DNA of 64,000 bases from G963668605 sp963793625. Lineage in GTDB: Bacteria; Acidobacteriota; Terriglobia; Bryobacterales; Bryobacteraceae. Each line of letters opens with the position of its first letter. Positions within the stretch are counted from its first letter, which is position 1. Location of the stretch: contig CAWCAT010000009.1 of the NCBI GenBank assembly GCA_963793625.1, positions 1-64,000 on the forward strand, in the 5' to 3' direction. The notes under the pieces were generated by a model. It was given only the letters and a program-made list of their open reading frames with translations. It did not search any database and was not told the DNA's origin. The translations under genes and the position numbers were made by a program. This document shows, piece by piece, positions 1 to 10,163 of this stretch.

Positions 1-1506
1 ATGCCCGGCATCGATATCGTGGGCTATCAGGTGACACCGGCGTCAACGCCGGTAAAGTCCCATGGAAAATCGGCTCTGCTGCCGAATGGGACCTCGGATG
101 GGACCAGGAGCATTCCCAGTTCGGTTTGCCGGCTATGGCTCGCGGAGCGGCGCTTATGCAGGGAACGCGCGAGATCCTCAGAGGCCTTCGGAGGCTATGG
201 ATGGAGCCTGGGTCTTCGGATGCAGAAGTGGATCGGAGACTGGCACATTGTCAATGGAATCGGAGTGCTTTCGCCACACGCCTTCACCTTGAAGTACCAC
301 GACAGGGACTGCCCGCAACATTGCAATCGCATGAGCGGGAATCCTCAGTGGCGGTACTACGCGCAATGGGCACAGCCGTTCAGCCGCATGCAACGGATTC
401 TGTCCGTCACCGACGCAGTATATGACGAGCGGTCCTCTATACCGCCGAATTCGCTTAAATTGGGCCGGCGCAGAATGTTGCGCCCGCCGTCCGGACACTA
501 AAAACAAATCAAATATCCACAGTGGTGTTGCCTATTAGGCGCTCGCACAAAAACTCGAAATCCGCGATGGTGCGTGATGGATCAATCGCCGCGCGTTGCG
601 ATCGGTAGTTCTGCCGTATGTGCACTTCCTTACAGGATACGCCGCTGAGCGGCTTGTTGAACTGGCTGACGCCGGGGTGCGCGTGATCGTACCGGAAACA
701 TGGCCGGAAGCGTCAGCGGACGCTCGCTCGGATGAAGCGGTGCGCTCGGCAATAACCCGCCTGAAAGCATCGCCTAATGCGGTGCTGACCACGCAGGAGA
801 TTCCGGCCACGTGCAAAGCCGCAATCTCGAGCCGCTCCGGCCGTTCCCGCGTTGACCACCGCGCTTCGATCCGGCAAAGAGGAGCACTGGCTGCTGCTTC
901 ACAACCGTTCCTTGACCGGACCGATATCCACACGCGTGCTGCCCCGTGACGCGCCGGCTCATGCCGCGCTCCTCGACGCCGTGACCGGACAGTATCTCTC
1001 CATGCCCTATCAACGCGTTGGCAGCCGGTTACAGATCGACATTCAAATCCCGCCGTACGCGCTGTGGGCGTTACGGCTCACCGACCGTGCGCCAAAGGCC
1101 GGCCGCATGCCTGTCTTTCGTTCTTCTCAGCCAGTCTCTGCGAAGTGGGAAACAGCCGGGCAGTGGACGACTCAGGTGATAAATTCAGCAGCTTGGAGTG
1201 CACGCCAAACTCAGGATTGGCGGCGCTGGTCCAAAATGGATTCTGATGCCGGCACGGTGCAATATCGGACGACAATCATTTGAAAGCATTCGCGGCACGA
1301 TCGGCCTCGACGCCGGCAGAGTGGAAGAAGTGGCCGAGGTGACCGTCAACGGTAAGCACATGGGAGCTAAAATCCATCCTCCCTATGTCTGGGACATCTC
1401 TTCCGCGGTTCACACCGGCTCCAATGAAATCATCATCGATGTCACCAACCCTGCGCTTGCGCGCTGGAAGATGGATTTTCGCACGGCGATGCTGCCAGCG
1501 GGCTGA
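1..1506 (+). pseudogene. Decayed GH106-like glycoside hydrolase (alpha-L-rhamnosidase type)
   Basis: Pieces of one large secreted glycosidase are spread over all three frames. Residues encoded near 200-400 (FGGYGW, IGDWHIVNGI, PHAF) resemble the catalytic-barrel end of GH106-type rhamnosidases. Near 600-800 there is a PYVHFLTGYAAERLVELADAG stretch typical of the Rossmann-like segment. From 880 to 1500 comes the C-terminal galactose-binding-like domain (VAEVTVNGKHMG, PPYVWDIS). Stops at 423, 456 and 499, and apparent loss of sequence around 450-590, show real decay and not only single indels. The 5' end lies outside the window. The exact GH family is inferred from remembered family patterns. 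Confidence 0.6.
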
Positions 1507-1675
1507 TGGACCGATTCGAATCGTACATAGCGCCTAGATTACTGGGATGCTTCCTGCTGGGACAGGGACCGTCGGGCTCGTACATTGGTGGTCTCGATCC
1601 TGAGAAGGTCAAGCGTTGCGCAGCGAGGTGAAATGTTCGGCTAAGGGTTAGCGAAGCCCCCTAACGAGGCACAAA

Positions 1676-2110
1676 GGGATTATAAATGGCGAAATTTCGG
1701 CCGTTCGACGTCGGAATATCGCACCAGATGGAAGCTACGTTGAGATCCAACGGCGGGTCTATCGAGGCGAACTCGGCCCTACTAAGACCAACAAGAATCG
1801 GATCGTCGCTGTTCCTCCGCGCACAGCCGTTCTGCTTTGTGAGTGGCTGAGTACAGCGGTCAAGCATGAGTCTAACGCGTGGGTGTTTGCGTCGGAGAAC
1901 CCGGAGACGCCCCTATGGCGCGACTTGCTTCGTCGCCAGATCCGTCCGGCGCTGGCGAAAGTTAATCTCGGATGGGTGGATTTCAAAGTGATGCGGCGAA
2001 CGAACGCCAGCTTGAGCCACGGGGCAAAGGTCGATCCGAAAGTGTCAGCCATCAGCGCGGCCAACTACACGCTGCGAAAGACCGTAAGGACGTGGAGCAG
2101 CCGCCGATGG
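1676..2110 (+). pseudogene. Tyrosine recombinase/integrase C-terminal fragment
   Basis: One open frame from about 1682 reads as the catalytic half of a phage-type tyrosine recombinase: a TKTNKNRIVAVPP beta-hairpin segment, then PLWRDLLRRQIRPAL and FKVMRRTNASLSHGAKVDPK, which carries the Arg and His region of the active site. After position 2045 the frame shifts and the usual ending with the catalytic Tyr is scrambled. The N-terminal DNA-binding part is absent. It is probably a relic of an integrated element. No att-site repeat pair could be recognised around it. Confidence 0.65.
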
Positions 2111-2289
2111 ATGAGACGGGGCGCTTTGCCGCCGAGGCTGAGCGGTACGCCCTCGTCGGCGAGGATGGCAAAGTACGGCGCACCGGGAAAGTGGATACAG
2201 ATGTCGGCTGGGGCCAAGCGCAAGGGCGGCAACGTTTATTTCCCGGTTAGAGGCGGCCATCCCCAAAACATTGGGAGCGAGACCAACTG

Positions 2290-2560
2290 GCTCTAAACAC
2301 GATTGGCCCGGTAAGCTGACTGGCATCGAGACGAAATTGCTGACTGCTGTACCGCTTCTCACGACAACAGGAACGAAGCAGCCGTCCACCCCGTACGGCA
2401 CTTGAAAAACAATTTGGTCGAGAGCCGCGCAGCAACCGGATCGTCCAGCGTAGTGAACCTGAACTCGCTGATTCGCGACAAAAACTTCGGTATCGGGAAA
2501 CTGATTCCCGGGCAGCGGGCCTGAACTTTCCGCACTGCCGACCGGTCCCAGCTGGATATC
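2290..2560 (-). pseudogene. TIGR03437-type C-terminal domain fragment
   Basis: The reverse strand encodes YAGRSGCCAALDQIVFQVPY followed by GVDGCFVPVVVRSGTAVSNF, the signature of the C-terminal beta-domain called TIGR03437, which is strongly expanded in Solibacter-like Acidobacteria. No start codon, signal peptide or preceding domain is present, so this is the tail of a once larger surface or secreted protein. It is useful mainly as a taxonomic hint. The function of the domain is unknown. Confidence 0.6.
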
Positions 2561-2617
2561 CCCGTCCCAGTCTCGAGCGGGGGTAAATATGCAGAGGAGC
2601 GCCGGCGCTTCCCAAGC

Positions 2618-2868
2618 GTCTTGCACAGCGGGTGGATACTTCCTGACGGCCGCATCGGTTACGTGGCGGTGAACATCGGAAAGCAGAAGCTCACGCTCGA
2701 ACTGCCGGTGAAAGGCGTGGGCGATCGAGGGCGCGATACGGCTGCGTACTTTTACCGCGGCGCGGCCTGAGCCGGCAGAGATGGCGCGCAAGGCCGTGCT
2801 CCCCTATCGGGCGCGGATCGAACTGCCACCTTTGGAGCCCGTATTCGTGGAAGCCGATCCGGAGTTCT
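2618..2868 (+). other. Possible remnant of a secreted glycosidase-like protein
   Basis: An open stretch reads LHSGWILPDGRIGYVAVNIG and later ARIELPPLEPVFVEADPEF before a stop at 2866. The first part resembles the beta-sandwich tails of some large glycosidase-like proteins (DUF6259-like), but the match is weak and there is at least one frame change near 2760. I see no start codon or ribosome site. Confidence 0.25.
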
Positions 2869-2886
2869 GATACCCGGCATCGCGCC

Positions 2887-4553
2887 ATGATGGATTCCGT
2901 GCTCTGGATCAGAAACCGCCATACCATTCGAGTGGGGGGAATACCAGTTAAGCGCCTTTCGCAACTGGCAACCCGGCAACTCGAGCGGTAGCTTTACCTT
3001 CGGAACTCTGGCGACCATGAACCTGTCAACCCGGCAACAGGGAAACGGGTTCGCGAGCTTTCTTGTGGGACTGCCTGACTCGAGTAACGTCCAGTACTAT
3101 CTCTACGGCAAGCGGGACAGCAAGTTCGAAATGTCCTGGCCGTATTCCGGCGGATATCTCCAGGACGATATCCGCGTCAGCAAAAAGCTGACCGTGAACG
3201 CAGGCCTGCGCTGGGAGAGAACCGCCGGACGACGCGAGGCGCACAATTGGCAATCCAGTTTCGATTTCGGCGCCGGCCAGGTCCGTTACGCAGGCGTGGA
3301 TGGATACCCGGTGACCCTATTCGATGCGAGTTGGAAGGGCTTCCAGCCTCGGATCGGTGTGGCGTACACGCCGGCCAGCCGCACGGTGATTCGGGCCGGG
3401 TATGGAATCTTCGATCTGCCGCCCAATACGATAGGCAGCACACCGCTCACCAGCGGGAACTGGAACCGGAGTGTATCCTATGTTGCCGCGACCAATGGCG
3501 CCACCTTCCCCTTCGCTCTTCGTAACGCCTTTCCAGCCTACGATGTCAACGCTCCCCTGGGTCCGGCGACTTCCGGAAATTACATGCCACGCAACTTCCC
3601 TGTCATCTACGCACAGCAGTGGAGCGCGGGTGTGCAGCGGCAACTTTCCAGGCACACGGCCATCGACCTGGGATATACGGGAACGAAGGGCAACCACCTC
3701 CAGATGAATTATCAGCTCAATCAGGTGCCGCGCGAGTTTCTGGGGGTGGGCAGTGCGCAGGCGCACCGCCCCTACCCGAACTTCGGTGCGATTACGGCTG
3801 CTTACAACCCGGTTGGCAACTCGGTCTACCACGCCATGCAGGCTAAACTGGAGCATCGTTTTGCCCGAGGCCTGTCCGGCCGAGCTTCGTATACCTTTAG
3901 CAAATCCATCGACGACTCTTCGGGCTTCCTGGCCTATCGTACCTGGGGATCGGCTGCGATTCAGGATAACAATAACCTGCGTCTGGAACGGTCCCTTTCC
4001 AGTTTCAATATCACGCACAACGTGTCCGGGTACCTGGCCTACGAACTACCGGCAGGCAAGGGACGGCGGTGGATCTCCCATGGCGGCGTGCTGAATGCGC
4101 TTCTCGGCGGGTGGAATCTGAGCGTCGTATCGAGTGTGTACAGCGGGCGGCCCTTGACCATGCGTGTGGTCACGAACCAAACCGGCTCGCTCGATGGAGG
4201 GGTGCGTCCCAACCGGTTGCGGAGAGGGGATTTGGCGGCAGACCAACGGAGCATCTACCGCTGGTTCGACGCTTCGGCCTTTGCGGCGCCGCCGGCCTTC
4301 ACTTTCGGCAACGATTCCCGCACGGAGCCGAAACTGCGGACCCCCGGTGTTTTCACTTTCAACAGCGGGCTCAGTAAGGAATTCCGTTTGGATGAGAAGA
4401 AGAAGCTGGAACTGCGCGCCGAGGGCAGCAATGTCTTTCAACCACTTCAATCCCGGTTATCCCAACACGACGATCGGCCATCCTGCCGTCGGCACAATTA
4501 CTTCCGGCAATTCGGGGCGCAACATCACCATCGTGATGAAGCTGGCGTTCTGA
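2887..4553 (+). pseudogene. 5'-truncated Oar-like TonB-dependent receptor
   Basis: This is the beta-barrel half of an outer-membrane TonB-dependent receptor. Recognisable parts are DSVLWIRNRHTIRVG, YLQDDIRVSKKLTVNAGLRWE, LGGWNLSVVSSVYSGRPLT and the C-terminal strand ending TIVMKLAF. The regulatory N-domain and plug are missing, so the gene begins mid-protein at a rearrangement. Two frame breaks are visible: one in a run of six G at 2934-2939, and one near 4437 where the read moves into the frame that ends correctly at 4553. The Gfo/Idh gene follows 20 bases later and may once have been co-transcribed. Confidence 0.8.
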
Positions 4554-4572
4554 TATGGAAAGGAACTGCAAG

Positions 4573-5916
4573 ATGAATAACATGACCTCACGAAGAGCGT
4601 TCTTGGCTGGATCGGGTTTTGCACTGGCTGCCGGCCCGGCCGGGATGGGGAGGCCCGTGGGCCCGGGAGATACGGTCAACCTGGGCCTGGTCGGCTGTGG
4701 CGCCCGCGGCAGGTCGATTTTGATACCCGGTTTTTCGGGGTTGCCCGGTGCGCGGTTTGTGGCCGTCTGCGATGTCAATGAAAAATATCTCGCGGAAGGC
4801 CGCAAACGGGCGGGCGGGGACCGCGTGGCCGCCTATCATGACTATCGCAAGCTGATGGAGGACAAGAACGTCAACGCCGTGATCGTGGCAACCAACCAGC
4901 ATTGGCACGTGCTGCCGACGATCGCCGCCTGCCAGGCTGGGAAGGACGTTTACTGCGAGAAACCGCTTGGCAATTCCATCGGTGAAGGGCCCTTTGCGAT
5001 TGAAGCGGCGCGGAAGTACCGCCGCATCGTGCAGACCGGCACCCAGCAGCGCAGCCGGCCGCACTATGCCGAGGCGGTCCGACTCATCCAATCGGGCAAG
5101 CTGGGGCAGATCTCTGAAGTGCGGGTTTGGGACTACGAAAACAATTGGCCGGGCCCCGGATCTCCACCCGACTGTGATCCCCCGGCGGAGTTGGATTGGA
5201 ATTTCTACGTTGGTCCGTCGCCGTACCGCAACTACAATCCGAACATGTATCTCAACTACGGCTATGACTGGTTCAACATCTCCGGCGGCGGTCACCAGTC
5301 GGCCTGGGGAGTGCACCACTACGACGTCGTCCTTTGGGCCATGGGCGTCCAGTCGCCCGAGACGGCCTTCGCCTCGGGCGGCCACTTTGCGTATCAGAGC
5401 AACCACGATTGGCCCAACACGTTTGACGGGCTTATGCAATTCGGGCCGGGACCTGTGGCCGAGCGCGGTTTCGTGCTTAATTACAGCCTGCGAATGGGCG
5501 GCCGGCGTGAAATGCGGGGGCACGGGAAGTGTTTCATAGGCACGACTGCCTCGATGATCTTGGATCGTTCCGGGTACTCGATTGTCAAAGAAGTCCCCGC
5601 GGGACAGAAGGCCGTCCCTACTGGTTCCTTCATCAATCCAGAGGAAACCTTTACGGCCACCGATTGGGACGGAAAGAGAGGGGACGATCTCCAGCATTTT
5701 AAGACGTTCCTGGCGAATGTGCGGGAGCGCAAGGAACCCTTCGCAAACCTGGAAACATGCCATCGGGCGAGCAATCTCGGGCATCTGATGAATATCGCCT
5801 GGCAGACCGGCCGAAGCATTCGGTGGGACGGGAAGAAGGAACAGGTCATCGGCGATCCTCAGGCTAACGCGCTGGTTATGAAGCCTTACAGGGCTCCGTG
5901 GAAACTGGCAGTCTGA
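4573..5916 (+). CDS. Tat-exported Gfo/Idh/MocA family oxidoreductase
   Basis: A 447-residue protein with a twin-arginine signal (TSRRAFLAG) at residues 4-12, then a nucleotide-binding Rossmann domain (GLVGCGARGRS near residue 38), EKPLGNS with the conserved catalytic-type Lys, and the C-terminal dimerisation domain typical of this family. Members act on sugars or polyols with NAD(P); exported forms are abundant in Acidobacteria and Planctomycetes and work on glycans outside the cytoplasm. Start 4573 is chosen because AAAGGA lies about 10 bases upstream and it puts the RR motif close to the N-terminus. The true substrate is unknown. The gene is intact. Confidence 0.9.
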   Translation: MNNMTSRRAFLAGSGFALAAGPAGMGRPVGPGDTVNLGLVGCGARGRSILIPGFSGLPGARFVAVCDVNEKYLAEGRKRAGGDRVAAYHDYRKLMEDKNVNAVIVATNQHWHVLPTIAACQAGKDVYCEKPLGNSIGEGPFAIEAARKYRRIVQTGTQQRSRPHYAEAVRLIQSGKLGQISEVRVWDYENNWPGPGSPPDCDPPAELDWNFYVGPSPYRNYNPNMYLNYGYDWFNISGGGHQSAWGVHHYDVVLWAMGVQSPETAFASGGHFAYQSNHDWPNTFDGLMQFGPGPVAERGFVLNYSLRMGGRREMRGHGKCFIGTTASMILDRSGYSIVKEVPAGQKAVPTGSFINPEETFTATDWDGKRGDDLQHFKTFLANVRERKEPFANLETCHRASNLGHLMNIAWQTGRSIRWDGKKEQVIGDPQANALVMKPYRAPWKLAV

Positions 5917-6189
5917 ATTGCGGATACGCGTCCTGCATCCCGGGCGGTAGACCGTTCGCCTGAACAGCCTGCGTCTCTGGCAGCAAGGCAACGATCACCG
6001 AATGCATATTATGGGGTGCATTGTCCTGCGACAATTCGAAAACTCGGCCGTGTTGCCTCACAAAGAAATGTTACCGAACGGTAGATGTCATTGCTACCGG
6101 CGAGCGAAGCGCAGCCGTGCGGAGGGCGTCCCCCGACCGCCGTCGTTTTCTTTTGATTTGACATAAGAGAATCGGGGCGGTGGAAAAAG
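5917..6189. other. Non-coding spacer
   Basis: Between the oxidoreductase gene and the HepT-like stub I see no convincing coding frame, tRNA, repeat or strong terminator. Short open frames on both strands lack recognisable motifs. Confidence 0.5.
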
Positions 6190-6456
6190 GTCTTGCCGGC
6201 ATTGGTGCCTGATCTGTCCTACCAGAATCTCGCCATTCACGACGGCGACACGGCGATCCGCAGTTTGCTCGGAAGCTTGTCGTTATCGGCGAAGCGGCCG
6301 CACGGGTTTCGGAAAAGACGAAGACCCGCCAGCCCCACTTGCCTTGGCCGCAAATCGTGGCTTTTCGCAATATTCTTATCCACGCCTACTTCGGGATCGA
6401 CTGGGAGGTCGTATGGCGTGCCGCTAGGAGTCGCTGCCCCGAATTACGGGATCAGG
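6190..6456 (+). pseudogene. HepT-like (DUF86) toxin RNase remnant
   Basis: From 6273 one frame reads LVVIGEAAARVSEKTK followed by IVAFRNILIHAYFGIDWEVV. That contains the RX4H active-site motif (R-NILI-H) of HepT ribonucleases of MNT/HepT toxin-antitoxin pairs. Upstream, DLSYQNLAIHDGDTAI could be the preceding helix in a shifted frame. The N-terminus is broken and no MNT nucleotidyltransferase antitoxin gene is present next to it, so this is a stub. Confidence 0.6.
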
Positions 6457-6797
6457 TCGTCCTCGCTGCAAGTACGGCGGCATCGAGAATGAAGACGGCA
6501 AATACAACGCTAGCCTCGTGCCACATCCCGCATCATCGGTCGCTGCACTTTCTCGACACGATGCTCCACGCCCTGCGCCTCGCATCCAAACCGTCCGACC
6601 TAAAATCCTCTGATTACCTCGATCAAGCGCCAATCCATTCTGCCCCAGCCCATCCGCGTTCATCAGCGTTCATCAGCGGCCCCAAGCCCGTTGCCAACAA
6701 TTTCGCACCTCAATCTCCCCACCCCTCAACAACATACAAATTCCCACCCCAAAACACAGCCCACCCCTCGTGCTAGTTTCAAGCCGGAGAATCATGT
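6457..6797. other. Non-coding spacer before the 6798 gene
   Basis: C-rich sequence without a recognisable gene. It may carry the promoter of the gene at 6798, but I see no clear -35/-10 pair. Confidence 0.4.
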
Positions 6798-7460
6798 ATG
6801 TCCCTGACCCGTTCTGAACAATCCCGAATCAACGGTGCCAAATCCAAAGGCCCCAAGACCGAGGCCGGTAAGAAGACCTCGTCTCAAAACGCCATCTGGC
6901 ATGGACTCAGTGCCGAATCCGTCCTCCTCAAATGCGAACTTCGCGGCCGATTCAATAACGTTCGCGATACGTGGTGCAATGTCCTACTGCCGGCCAACAA
7001 AGCCGAAAATGAAATCGTCGAAGACCTTGCCGCCACGCGCTGGCGCATGCACCGCGCCGCCGCCCTCCAGCAGATTCTTGTAAATATGGAGCACTGCAAG
7101 CAAACGGGCACGTTGTGGCAAGACAGCGGCGATCACATTCTTGTGGATTCCTATGCCCGCCTGTCCCCCGAAACAGGTCTGATCGATCGACTCCAGCGTC
7201 ACGAGGATCGCCTCCACCGTCGCTTCATGCGCAATCTCAAGGCTCTCGCGCTCCTGCGTCAGTTCCAGCCTCCGCCCATCGCTCCCGCCGAACCCGAGAA
7301 TATTTTTCCGCAAAACGAACCCGAGATCGACCCACAGACCACCGAAGATCCTACCTGCGAAAATACAAACAGATGCGAAACTACATCATCATCATCGCCG
7401 CAACTTGCGCACTCCTCGCCGCAGACGGCGCAATGCTCGCCGCAGACGGCGCATTCCTAA
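6798..7460 (+). CDS. Acidobacteria-type hypothetical protein (SKGPKT N-terminus)
   Basis: A 220-residue protein starting with NGAKSKGPKTEAGKKTSSQN and then HGLSAES, a pattern I know from many Acidobacteria hypothetical proteins. The middle (about 55-150) is helical and charged, and the last 40 residues are low-complexity Ser/Pro/Gln with the repeat SSPQTAQCSPQTAH. No signal peptide or enzyme motif is seen and the function is unknown. The C-terminal repeats come from 21-bp tandem DNA repeats that also encode, in another frame, the signal peptide of the next gene. Confidence 0.75.
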   Translation: MSLTRSEQSRINGAKSKGPKTEAGKKTSSQNAIWHGLSAESVLLKCELRGRFNNVRDTWCNVLLPANKAENEIVEDLAATRWRMHRAAALQQILVNMEHCKQTGTLWQDSGDHILVDSYARLSPETGLIDRLQRHEDRLHRRFMRNLKALALLRQFQPPPIAPAEPENIFPQNEPEIDPQTTEDPTCENTNRCETTSSSSPQLAHSSPQTAQCSPQTAHS

Positions 7461-9561
7461 GCGCAATCTCGCCGCACACGGCGCAATGCTCTCTGCGCAA
7501 GGGCCCGGCACCCAGCCTTTCCCCACGAACTGGCGTCAGAACCCTGCGTCCGTTGCCAACCTCTCCTTCCTTCTCGATGCGCCTGCCGGGAAGCGTGGGT
7601 TCGTCCAGGTCTCCAGTGGACATCTCGTTAGCGCGGATGGCGCTCGCTTCCGCATCTGGGGCATGAACTTCACCGGCGCTGCGACCTTGCCCTCCCGCGA
7701 AGACGCGCCCGCTGTTGCCGCACACCTCGCGCACCTTGGAATCAATTGCGTCCGCTTTCATTTTCTCGATCGCCAGGCGCCCACCGGACTAATCGACAGT
7801 ACGCGCAACGATACACGCGCCCTTGATCCGAAGCAGCTGGACCGTCTCGATTTCTTTGTCTCGGAACTGAAGCAGCGCGGCATTTATACTAACTTGAATC
7901 TCAACGTCGGGCGCACTTACAAAGCCGGCGACGGAGTCCGCGATCACGAACTTATCGGTTTCGCAAAAGCACTTACTTACTTCGATGAACGCCTGCTCGA
8001 ATTACAGCGCGAGTATGCCCGCCAGTTACTCACGCATAAGAACCCGTACACCGGAGCCGAGTACCGCAATGAGCCCGCCGTCGCGCTCGTCGAACTCGTA
8101 AATGAGAACTCGATCGTCGAATCCTGGTTCAGCAACCGCCTGCTCGGACAGGCCGCGCAGAAGAATCCTGGCACTTGGACCGACATTCCGCCCAGCTACG
8201 AAGCCGCACTCACGGACAAGTATCACGCCTGGCTCAAGGCCAAGGGGCTGCCGCCCGTGCCGCGTTTACGCAAGGAGGAATTCGCCGCCGCCGCACCGGA
8301 TCGCTTTCAGCGCGAGGCCGAATTCTACATGGAACTCGAACGCAATTACTTCCGCGACATGGGCGCGTTCCTGAAGAAGGAACTCGGCGTCAAGTCGCTG
8401 CTCGCAGGAACCAGCGATCACAACCACAGCAACTCGGGTTACCCGCTGCTCAGTTCCACCGCTCAGCTCGATGTCGTCGATGGCCACGTCTATTGGCAGC
8501 ACCCCAACATCAAGCGCGATCCGGCCACCGGCAAGAACACGTTCACCATCGTCAATACGCCCATGGTGAATGACCCGCTGCATTCCACCGTCGTGGAGTT
8601 GTCCCGCTCGGCCGTCGCAGGTAAGCCCTACATCGTTTCGGAAGTCAACCATCCGTTCCCCGCCGAACACGCGGCAGAGGGCATTCCCATCCTCGCGGCT
8701 TATGCGGCCCTGCAGGATTGGGACGGAATCTTCTGGTACACCTTCGCGCACGCCGACCCCACGCAGTGGAAGGATGCGCAGCCCGGTCACTTCGACTTTC
8801 GTGCGGATCCTGTGAAGCTCGCGCAGGTCACCGCCGGCGCGTTGCTCTTCCTTCGTGCGGACGTCAAGGCCGCGCAGAAAACCGTGTTGCGTTCTTATAC
8901 GCCGCAGCAGATCCGCGAGAGCATTCGCATGCAATGGAAAGAACGCCCGTACTTCACGCCCGGCTTCTCGCTAGCCACTCCACTACAGCACGCGACGCGC
9001 ATCGAATCGTTCAACGCAACCGGCAAGCTACCCGCCGCCGATCAGCCTGGCGATGTCATCACATCAGACACAGGCGAATTAAGCTGGCAGCGTAGCGGCG
9101 GAAAGAATGGAGTGGTCACTATCGATACACCGCGTTCCCAGGCGCTCGTCGGTTTCCTGAAGGCCAACGCCAAGTCAACCGCAAACCTCTCGGCAAACGT
9201 CGCTCCCGAACATTGCGCCATCACCCTCAGCGCTGTCGATGGGCATACGATCGCGCAGTCCGCACGGTTGCTGCTTACCACCGGATCGCGCGTCGAAAAC
9301 ACAGACATGCTCTGGAACGAAAAGCGCACTTCACTGCTCGATTGGGGCAAGGCGCCGACGCGCATCGAGCCGGTCACCGGATCGATCACGCTGCGCAATC
9401 TCGGTGCAGCCAAGGCTGTTAACGTCACCGCACTTGATGGCGGTGGAAGCCCGCTCGGCGCTGCGGTTCCGGCCACGAAGACGGAGCAGGGCTGGGAAAT
9501 CAAAGTCGGCCAACCCGCGACAGTCTGGTACGCAATCGAGGTTGTTCGGACGCGGCCGTAG
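7373..9561 (+). CDS. Secreted GH5-like glycoside hydrolase
   Basis: The main frame (open from 7405) encodes a clan GH-A TIM-barrel glycosidase. Features are FRIWGMNFTGA, a VELVNENS strand with the probable acid/base Glu, a VSEVNHPFP strand with the probable nucleophile Glu, and a C-terminal beta-sandwich tail after about residue 540. Substrate is unknown. The frame itself begins with an Arg-rich run, not a signal. A good signal peptide, MRNYIIIIAATCALLA, starts at ATG 7373 in another frame, overlaps the previous gene, and would join the main frame if one base changed in the 11-bp piece at 7459-7469. I therefore take 7373 as the likely true start with a frame break. In-frame ATG 7488 is an alternative start without a signal. 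Confidence 0.7.
7396..7490. repeat. 21-bp tandem repeat (about four copies)
   Basis: Copies of the unit CGCCGCAGACGGCGCAATGCT, with small changes, lie at 7396-7416, 7417-7437, 7438-7458 and 7470-7490; an 11-bp odd piece sits at 7459-7469 before the last copy. Each unit has an internal CGCCG/CGGCG palindrome. Twenty-one is a multiple of three, so copy changes keep the frame, but the 11-bp piece does not. Confidence 0.85.
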
Positions 9562-9576
9562 TGCGTAGAGCAAAGC

Positions 9577-10128
9577 TCAGCCCAGGTCGATTCCGCGCAC
9601 CAGCGCCGCGGCGTACAGCGCGACATGCAACTGGTGCCGGAATTCGCCGGCCACAATCATTGCTTTCAGCTCCGCGTGCGTGACGTAGCGCACCGTGAGC
9701 CCTTCTAATTCGCAGGAGTGGTCCGGAACTGCTGCGCCGCAGCGCGCATAGAACGCGTGCGATAAAACCTGGACGCGGCCGGTATCGGGGTAATACGATC
9801 CAATGTCGATGACTTCCGCGGCGGTGAGGCCGGCTTCTTCTAACAACTCACGGCGAGCCGCTTGTTCGGGCTGTTCGCCCGCGTCAACGGTGCCGGCCGG
9901 AAACTCCCAGGTGAAATCTTCCACGCAGGGCCGGTACTGGCGCACTACCGGAATCATCCCGTCGCTCGTCTGCGCAAAGACGTGAACATAGTCGGACTGT
10001 CCGACGAAATGGTACAGCTCTGGTTCGGCGCCTTCGGCGAATTGCACGCTCTTCTCGATGAGCTGTACGAAAGGCGAAATACGTGTGACCTTACGGGAAA
10101 GGATTTTGGGAAACGATTGTTCTGGCAA
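9577..10128 (-). CDS. Nudix hydrolase (ADP-ribose pyrophosphatase-like)
   Basis: A 183-residue cytoplasmic hydrolase of nucleoside-diphosphate-linked compounds. The Nudix box is complete: GTVDAGEQPEQAARRELLEE followed by AG. Spacing before the box (VVRQYRP, WEFPAGT) fits the ADP-sugar pyrophosphatase branch. The longer reading back to 10254 would overlap the divergent gene at 10157 and has no homologous look. I chose TTG at 10128, which lies seven bases after a strong -10 box, so the message may be leaderless. It converges with the GH5-like gene, leaving a 15-base gap. Confidence 0.8.
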   Translation of the reverse strand: MPEQSFPKILSRKVTRISPFVQLIEKSVQFAEGAEPELYHFVGQSDYVHVFAQTSDGMIPVVRQYRPCVEDFTWEFPAGTVDAGEQPEQAARRELLEEAGLTAAEVIDIGSYYPDTGRVQVLSHAFYARCGAAVPDHSCELEGLTVRYVTHAELKAMIVAGEFRHQLHVALYAAALVRGIDLG

Positions 10129-10135
10129 CTTACAA

Positions 10136-10163
10136 ATTGTACCCTGAGCAAAGTGAATGGCAA
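10136..10163 (-). promoter_or_regulatory. Promoter of the Nudix gene, overlapping the divergent start codon
   Basis: On the reverse strand TTGCCA (10163-10158) is separated by 16 bases from TACAAT (10141-10136), each one base from the sigma-70 consensus. Transcription would begin at or next to the TTG start at 10128. The -35 box overlaps the ATG of the GH95-like gene at 10157, so the two genes are transcriptionally entangled. Confidence 0.5.

Noticed and set aside
4588..5991. A 467-codon open frame on the reverse strand
   Set aside because: It mirrors the intact Gfo/Idh gene; the forward frame has family motifs and a Tat signal, while the reverse frame is only Arg/Val-rich shadow sequence.
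6190..6456. Working toxin-antitoxin pair
   Set aside because: Only a piece of HepT is present, its N-terminus is broken, and no MNT antitoxin gene adjoins.
7396..7490. CRISPR-like array
   Set aside because: Units are adjacent without unique spacers and are translated in two genes; no cas genes are present.
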